Origin: Monocercomonoides exilis
Lineage: Eukaryota > Preaxostyla > Oxymonadida > Polymastigidae
DNA length: 64,000 nucleotides
Assembly (NCBI GenBank): GCA_001643675.2
Contig: LSRY02000017.1
Location: 682,001-746,000, forward strand
Reading direction: 5' to 3'
This document shows, in pieces, positions 56,792 to 64,000 of the stretch. Below the pieces are notes generated by a model. That model searched no databases and was not told where the DNA came from. It was given only the letters and a program-made list of their open reading frames with translations. The position numbers and the translations under genes are program-made. Numbering within the stretch: position 1 is the first letter of the stretch; each line of letters starts with the position of its first letter.

Positions 56792-58961
56792 TCATGTTTT
56801 TTTTACAGAAGGCGCAACAGTATGAGCAGAAGGGCTATTATTTTGTTGCTGAGGCAAAGGTTCTGGAATGTCTTGTGAATGGCTGCGAAGCTCTACTGAG
56901 CGCAGAAGGAGCTGCCGAAGCTGTTCTCTGCTTGGTTGTGAAGAAGAAGAAGATGCGCTAGAGGAAATGTTTGATTTTTGAGAATTTTGTGTGTAAGATA
57001 AAGACGAATGAGTTTGACGTGAACCAGAAGAAGTAGCAACAGGCGTGCCATTTGAATTAACTGATTGAGGAGAAAGAATTGGTGTGCTTGGTGATAGTGA
57101 TGAAGAGGAAGAGGAAGAGGAAGAAGAAGGCGACAAATTATGTAATGTATTTGAAGGAGTATCTGAATCATTCATTGACATATTTTGGGAACCTGACAAA
57201 TATTTTTTCATTGAATGAGGGGCACTTCCTTCGTAAAGCAATGCTTCGTCGATTGATATTAGAGGTGAATCAATGTTATCCATGTCCTCATCTTCAAATG
57301 AGCTGTCTTCGTCATCTTCGTAGCTCATTCTTTGCATATGTTCTTCATTATCACTTATTTGTCTAGAGAAATTTGAATTCTTGTTTGCTTCTTCTGATCC
57401 TTCCAATCTCCTTGCGTTCCTCTCATTTTCTGAGAGAAGAGGATTAAGATCTGACATTGCATGATCATCGCGATCGCTTCTGCCATTTGCCTCTTCTCTT
57501 GAACGAAGCTCTGAAGTCTGCCTATCATTAATCATCTCAATATCTGCTTGTCCATTCATTTTATCCCCATTTTCCTGTTTTTTCTTCCTCAGCAATTCCT
57601 TCCTTCGTCTTTGATACTCCTTTCTTTTGGCTATCTTCCTTTCTCTTCCGTGGAGATTGGCCCAAGGCTGTTCTTCTCTTAATCTTCCTTCTTCCAAAAC
57701 ACTCAAATCCACAGCATTGCCATCTCCTTCTTGATTTCGCTCTCTATCTTCTTTTGCTTTCCTCGATCGCTCTCTTCGCTGAGCTCTTCTGACAGCCACA
57801 TTCTCTTTCCACTCCGAAAGCTTCGTTTTCAGAGCATCAAACTTTGATTTGAACCATCGAGCAAATAGCACATTAAGCCACAAGAACGTACTTATAAAAA
57901 GCCCTAAAGTCGGACCAAGCGTTAATAGAAGTAAAAACGTTGGAGACGAAACTTCTGCTTCGTCGGGAAGACTCAAGATAATCTGATTTGGGTCATTAGG
58001 TGAGACATAGCAAATCCGAGATAGAGAGAAATCAGAAGGTGGATCGGCTGCATTTAGAAACTTTGAATTGAACAACATGGAATTCTCTGAAGAATTATCA
58101 TCACTATTTAATATGCTCGAAAAAGTTTGCATGTTGGATGCAGCGGAGGAAAAATTTCCCAAATATGAAAAAAGATTATCATTGGAATGCTTCATTGTCA
58201 TATAATTAATAAATCTTGGAAATGACAAAACGGCTTTTTCATTATTCCGAAAATGATTTATGTTGAACATATCAAAGTTAAATTGCTTATGGTTATGAGG
58301 CTTAATCATATCATTGCTGTTTTTGATCGAAAAGTCTTTTTTATGAGGATAATATGTCCAGTTCGTTTCCAAATAAGAATCTGATTTACACACTCCAGAA
58401 CTAATTTTTGTTTGGAAAAATATTTAAACGTAAGAAATAATCAAAAATATTTCAACACGACTTCGCATATGCGCATACGTCAATTCTATAATTGGTACAA
58501 CTTTATCAGAGGTTGTTGTTTGTACAAAAAACTTATGAATACATAATCCTTGACTGGCCTCTATTTTGTTTAATAGAAAATTAATAATAATGCGGAAAAA
58601 TTAATCACACCCCTTATCGGATAAGGCATTGAATGAGCTTCATATTCTTTGAGAGTACATTTTTCTATTTGCCAGGAAAGACTTTTCATAAAAAACGTAA
58701 TTTAGTACAATAGAAAGCTGAAACAAGTATCAAACAGTTTTGACATAGAATTCATTTGCAAAAAAGTTGAAATGGAATTAACAGCAAGATCTAAACAAAC
58801 TATTAAAGCAAAATATTACATAATTATATGAAAAATAACTCAGTACCATAAACAATAAGAGTCGCTCTAAACATTGTTGGAATAGGCTTTACTCGTTGAT
58901 TGGGCCTTCTTCCAGTCCAAAATAAATATAAAACTCGATGCAACACATCAAAATCGCACAT
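56792..58961 (-). CDS. orphan single-pass membrane protein
   Basis: No family recognised. The main exon (58400-56792) is open for 533 codons but starts without ATG; an upstream exon 58961-58840 (MCDFDVLHRVLYLFWTGRRP...) joins in frame through a donor GTTATT and acceptor AATTAG, giving about 576 aa. That intron (439 nt) is long for this window, so a further exon could hide in it. Residues to about 190 form a Ser/Asn-rich segment. One membrane helix follows at about 193-216 (FLLLLTLGPTLGLFISTFLW), then a strongly charged Arg/Lys/Glu coiled-coil region (RRAQRRERSRKAKEDRERNQ), acidic patches and a Ser-rich C-terminus. Divergent from BRR2. The second exon is well supported as coding; the first is plausible. 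Confidence 0.65.
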
Positions 58962-59117
58962 AAAAATTTCTTAAGTTCAAAAATTTAAATATGGTTCAAT
59001 ATTATAATCATGGAAAGGATTCAAATTCACAAACAACAAAATGCTATTGATGAATAATGCGTCAATTAAAGAAAAGAATATCAGAATAATCTTCAAAGAT
59101 AAAGAGTGGTTGGGATC
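58962..59117. promoter_or_regulatory. divergent promoter region, orphan membrane gene/BRR2
   Basis: 156 bp between inferred start codons; function inferred from position. Confidence 0.3.
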
Positions 59118-62100
59118 ATGGCAGATTTTATTGCTCGTGAAACTAACGTTTATGTTGCCGTATGCTGTTTATTTCTTTGACAAACATCAGATATTTTATT
59201 TTTTTTTCAAATTTCATTTCATGATTCATTTGTTAGAATGTTGTTCTTAGCCAGGATAGAAAGGCAAGAATAAGCGAACCAAGCGGAGAGGCAGAGCGCC
59301 TAGAAATAAATAAGCTTCATCCAATGGGTGACCTTGTGAAAAGAGAAAAACCTAAAAAATCTCAAAGACCGTTTGATCCTTTTTTAGTTTATTGCTTCGC
59401 TAATATTTTGTTATTTTTGTTTTTTAAATAATAAATGATCAATAATAATTTTTCAGAAAGAAAAAAGCGGAGCAAATTGACGTTGCACAAGGAATGGAGG
59501 TGACTATTGCGATGGAAGATTCTGATGATGAGGAAGAAGAGAAAGATATCGCATATGACATTCCACAAGAAACAAGAAATGAAGACGAAATGTCATCAGA
59601 AGAAGAAGGGCAACAAGATGAGCGAGATATCTCCCATGATGAGGAAGATGATTTTGAGGATATCACAACGATCAAAAAGCCAAAAATTAGACACTTTGAC
59701 GAAAGCGAGCAAATAGAGTTTTTGCGTCAGTTAGACGTATATACAATACAAGGACGAATCAGAAAATGGGTCAACGATGCTGACATATCGCTTCGTCAAG
59801 CTAATGAAGTTGTTGATCTTATTAATCCACAAACAGACGAAGAAACAAGAATTCGAGGTTTAAATCGAATATTGCAAGACAGAGATGATGAACTGAAAAC
59901 AGCGTTGTCAGAGAATGGGGAATGGATTTGGGAAAATATTCAACTTCAAAAAGCGACAAGCGATGAAGAGAAGGAAAAGATCAAAAGAAGAATGCAAGCT
60001 TCAACTGTGGGTCAAAGCATTTTAGATGCTGTTGAAGGAACTTCGACAGTTTTGGGTGACATGACTATTGCCGGGCGTGCAACGAAGCTGGCAAACCAGG
60101 AAATTCAGAAAATGAGGCTCGAAGCGTCTTTGATGGCTGTTAGAAAGGCCCATGACGAACGAAGTAGAGAAGGCAAGATGGATGCTGAGGCAAATGGAGA
60201 AGCGAGAAAAGCACCCAAACCAGCAGATGCCTCCAAGTCTCGACAGCTGCTGGATTTGGATTCACTGAGCTTTGCCAATGGCTCGCACCAGCTTTCTGCC
60301 AAACGCTTTGTGCTTCCTCCTGGATCTCAGGAAGAGAGACACAAACAGTACGACGAAATCACCATTCCAGCACCAAAACTTCATCCGCCTCCACTTCGCA
60401 GCCGCCCCATCAACACACTTCCGCGTTGGGCGCAGCCTGCATTTGCTGGGTTTGAGGCACTGAACACGATACAGTCAGTTGTCTATCAGAGTGCATTTGT
60501 GGGCGGAGGAAACATTCTTGTGTGTGCTCCAACAGGTGCCGGAAAAACGAACATTGCAATGCTCTGCTTTTTGCATGAAATGGGTCTGCATTTGGACGAA
60601 GATGCATCGTCTGACGAGGCAGAAACAGGAGAAGAGAAGGAGAATGAGATTGAAAGAGAGAAAAGAGAGAGCGTATATGTGGGCGATGGAGAGAGAGAAA
60701 TTAGAGACAATTCTTCAAATCCTTCTTCTTCTTCTGGTAATACTTCTTCAAATTCTGCGTCTGCATCTGCTTCAAGCTCCTCTGTTCCCTCAAAGCCAGC
60801 CATTCCACTGCGCCTCCACGAGTTCAAAATGGTGTACATAGCGCCAATGAAGTCTCTTGTGCAGGAAATGACACGCACTTTCTCAGCGAGGCTGTCGCCG
60901 TACGGAATGACTGTCAGAGAGCTCAGCGGAGATTCGCAGCTCACTCGGCAGCAGCTGGCGGAGACGAATGTGATTGTTACCACACCAGAAAAATGGGATA
61001 TTGTGACGCGAAAAGCCGGAGACAGAGCAGTCAGCCAGAAGGTGCGGCTTGTGATTATTGATGAGATCCATCTGCTGCATGACACACGTGGGCCAGTTTT
61101 GGAGTCGATTATTGCGAGAATTACCCGCTCGACCGATGCGACAGGCGAAAGAGTGAGGATTGTGGGGCTCAGCGCCACACTGCCGAACTACGAAGACATC
61201 GGGGAGCTGCTTAGAGTGAGAGACGATGGGTCGATTGAGGACATAGCGACAAAACTGAAGAAGATGGAGTTGAATGCGGCTTCAAGGAAGAAGAGCAAGA
61301 AGCAATTACAAAGTAGGAAAATGGATGTTGAAGACAAAAAGTCTGCTTCTTCAAAAAATGGAGACGACTCAGAAGACAATTCAGATTCGGACTCTGATTC
61401 AGACAGCGATGATTCAGCAGACAACGAATCAAACGAGATTTACCCAGGTTTATTCCATTTCCCCAACGATTTTCGGCCTGTACCGCTGCGGCAGACGTAT
61501 ATTGGCGTGAAGGAGACGAAAGGCAAAGCGAAAGAGCAGTTGATGAACAGCCTTGTTTACGAGAAGATTCTGCAGCTGATTGGCTCGCGGGAGAACATCC
61601 AGCCGCTGATAGTGTTTGTGCACTCGCGGAAGGAGACCGCTGAGACGGCAAAGTACATACGAGACAGGGCGTTTGAAGACGGCATTCTGCACGGGCTGAC
61701 TAGCGACGACTCGAAGCCGATTCTGACAGCTGAGGCAGAGAATGTACTGGATATGTCGCTGAAATCCACACTTCCCGATGGAATTGGCATCCATCACGCA
61801 GGTCTTGCTCTTCAGGACAGGCGACTGGTGGAGGACTTGTTTGACGGAAGGCATATTTCTGTTCTGGTCTCCACTGCCACATTGGCATGGGGTGTGAACT
61901 TGCCTGCTCACACAGTTATCATAAAGGGCACACAAGTTTATTCTCCGGAGAAAAGCGCATGGGTCGAGGTTTCTCCGATGGACATTATGCAGATGCTTGG
62001 TCGTGCTGGGCGTCCGCAACATGATGCAAGCGGAGAAGGTGTGGTGATTACGTCTCGAACTGAGCTGCAGTATTATCTTTATGTGATGAACGAGCAGCTA

Positions 62101-64000
62101 CCGATTGAGTCACAGCTTATAACAAGATTGGCCGATCACATCAATGCAGAAGTTGTGCTGGGGAACATTGTGTCATTGTCAGATGCTGTTGAGTTCCTGA
62201 AATATTCTTATTTGTATATTAGAATGAGAAAGAATCCAGCATTATATCAAATCGACACGAACGAGGAAGAAGATGAAGATGAAGAGGAGGAAGAAGAAAG
62301 CGATGAAGACGAAGACAGCGGAAACAAAGTCAAAAAGGAGAAAGATCCTGTTCTTCGTCGTCTGTACGACTTGGCATACACAGCGCTTGTTGTGCTGAGC
62401 CGAGGCGAGCTTGTGGAGTTCCACAGACAAACAGGCAAAGTTCAGCCGCGTGAGAGAGGAAGGATATCGTCACAATATTACATTCTGCCAGAGTCAATGG
62501 CTGTCTACAAGGAGCACTTGCGCCCAACACTCGACACAGCTGGACTGATGCGCGTGTTCGCATTGTCGTCGGAGTTCCGCTATATGGCAGTGAGGAAAGA
62601 GGAGAAAGAGGCAGTTGCTGCGTTTTTGCAGCGTGTACCTGTACCTGTGATGGAAGACCCTGGCGACAGTCTTGCTAAAATCATTGTTCTTCTCCAGTCG
62701 CACATTGCTAGGCTTCCCCTAGCAGGCTCTCCTCTTCTGGCAGACACTGTCTACATCACTCAGTCTGCATCACGTATCATGCGAGCGCTGTTTGAGCTGA
62801 CTCTGTTGGAAGGCTGGGCGCAGCTGGCACTGAACACACTCAACCTGGCAAAGTCGGTACAGAGGCGGATGTGGACAACAGAATGTCCTCTGAGGCAGTT
62901 CCCAGCCATTCCAAACAAGGCGATTTTGATTCTTGAGCGATCAAACACTCCATTTGAGCAGATTGCGCAGCTGTCTGAGGAGCAGCTGAGGTCTCTTCTC
63001 GGAGGCTCATTCACTGGCGATGCTGGACGAGGAAGCGGAAACATAGTGAGGAAGACGTGCCAAGCTATAAAGAAGGTACCACGTGTAACATGTTCTCTTC
63101 GTGTACTTCCGTGGACTCGCTCTGTGCTACGGATGGAGCTTGCAGTGCTGGCTGACTTTGCGTGGGATGAAGAGGTGCACGGGAGAAGCGAGCTGTTCTG
63201 GCTGTTCATTGAAGACGGTGATGGAGAAAGGATCCTGCACAAGGAGTGCTTCTCGCTGACCTCTCTGAACACAGAAGAAGAGAGAGAAATGACGATCTAT
63301 GTGAATGTTCTCGATCCTCTTCCACCGCAGTATTTCCTGCGAATCATGAGCGACCGCTGGATCTGCCCAGATTGTGTCATTCCCATCCCATTCAGAAACC
63401 TGATTCTGCCTCCGCTGTGTCCTCCTCTTCGTTCACTGGACGACACACGCACAATGCCAATCAACACAGCCCTGCGCAATCCACTCTATCAAAACCTCTT
63501 CTCGGGAATGCTGGACCATTTCTGGGACAAAGAATACAGAGTACAGAAGACAAAGGAGCTTGCCAAAGAAACAAGCAACAAATACGATGATTCCAATGGA
63601 CGGATGGATATTGAGGATGAAAGTGGTCATAGCTCAGCTGCAGCTCAGCATGCAACAACAGTTGTTCCTCCTTCTGTGCGATTTGGAGGCGAGTGGGGTT
63701 GGGGTCTTAGTGCGAACGAAATGGGATGCTGTTCTTCCTCTTTCAAAGCATTCAACGCACTCCAAAGACAGGTCTTTGCCTCTGTCTATCACGAAGACAG
63801 CAACATTCTTATTGCAGCACCACCAGGTTCAGGAAAGACTGTATGCGCTGAACTTTCAATGCTGCGAGCGCTGAGGCTGACTGGTGTGTTTGAATCGCGC
63901 TCACAGCCATCTGCAGCAACAGTGCCTATTTCGCGTATAGTGTATGTGGCAGCCTCACAAGAGAGATGCGTAACACGATATGATAGATGGAGGTCGCTGT
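59118..64000 (+). CDS. BRR2: spliceosomal RNA helicase BRR2 (SNRNP200), cut by window end
   Basis: U5 snRNP Ski2-like helicase that unwinds U4/U6. Exon 1 59118-59159 (MADFIARETNVYVA; donor GTATGC); exon 2 59255 to 59386 or 59409; exon 3 from 59461 or 59457 to the edge. Exon 2 carries DRKARISEPSGEAERLE, matching the BRR2 N-terminus. First cassette: CAPTGAGKTNIAMLC (motif I), YIAPMKSLVQE, TTPEKWDI, DEIHLLHD (II), LSATLPNYED (III), FVHSRKET, HHAGLALQDRRLVEDLF, WGVNLPAHTVIIKGTQVYSP, QMLGRAGRPQHD (VI), then the winged helix and Sec63 unit with ITQSASRIMRALFE. The second cassette begins with AAPPGSGKTVCAEL, where the window stops. About 60 residues of low-complexity sequence are inserted after motif I, and acidic inserts occur near 61.3 and 62.3 kb. 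N-terminal residues expected between exon 2 and the acidic patch are missing compared with human. Confidence 0.96.

Noticed and set aside
59041-59250. 69-codon frame as the BRR2 first exon from ATG 59041
   Set aside because: ATG 59118 in another frame gives MADFIARETN..., which matches BRR2 and joins in frame through a GTATGC donor; the 59041 frame does not.
1-64000. tRNA genes, rRNA, CRISPR arrays, bacterial operons
   Set aside because: No T-loop/anticodon arrangements, rRNA motifs, or spaced direct repeats were found, and spliced genes with eukaryotic products rule out a bacterial replicon.

Overview
The window is nuclear DNA of a unicellular eukaryote. Bases are AT-rich, housekeeping genes are split by many short introns (44 to about 150 nt), and TAA and TGA both end proteins (histone H4 ends in TAA directly after its conserved C-terminus). 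Two very long intronless surface-protein genes encode a Cys/Gly-rich beta-helix-like ectodomain, one membrane helix and a degenerate cytoplasmic kinase domain. That combination points to a metamonad of the oxymonad/Preaxostyla type (Monocercomonoides-like). The lineage is inferred from gene style, not proven.

Layout, left to right. 0.25-2.26 kb: a pogo-type DNA transposon with inverted ends and a TA target site; its transposase carries one intron and two in-frame TAR codons. 2.9-11.9 kb (-): giant membrane pseudokinase 1. 12-18 kb: gene-poor DNA with a decayed second transposase (15.0-16.3 kb), dispersed repeats, a long imperfect palindrome and homopolymer tracts. 18.0-19.8 kb (-): five-exon sirtuin lacking the canonical catalytic His. 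20.0-25.9 kb (+): NRDE2-like protein. 26.1-27.9 kb (-): splicing factor PRP18. 28.0-28.3 kb (+): histone H4 with an unusual tail. 28.5-28.8 kb (+): a probable RNase P/MRP RNA. 29.1-33.3 kb (-): very long SMYD-type MYND/SET protein. 33.7-34.5 kb (-): ribosomal protein uL22. 34.7-35.3 kb (-): NHP2. 35.9-44.9 kb (-): giant membrane pseudokinase 2 with Ser/Asp homopolymers. 45.3-46.1 kb (-): TVP23. 46.3-48.1 kb (+): PIG-M. 48.1-50 kb: non-coding DNA with a second copy of the dispersed repeat. 50-55.8 kb: a GC-richer graveyard holding a broken fragment of a giant-pseudokinase paralogue (+) and a decayed unidentified gene (-). 56.8-59.0 kb (-): orphan single-pass membrane protein. 59.1 kb to the edge (+): the spliceosomal helicase BRR2, cut by the window end.

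Functionally the intact genes are RNA processing (PRP18, BRR2, NRDE2, NHP2, P/MRP RNA, uL22), chromatin (H4, sirtuin, SMYD), the secretory pathway and GPI anchors (TVP23, PIG-M), and surface receptors. There are no operons; several genes form divergent pairs over 100-220 bp (sirtuin/NRDE2, PRP18/H4, TVP23/PIG-M, orphan/BRR2). Exon joins were worked out by eye from reading-frame continuity and protein similarity. The recurring donor is GTWTG and acceptors are AG.
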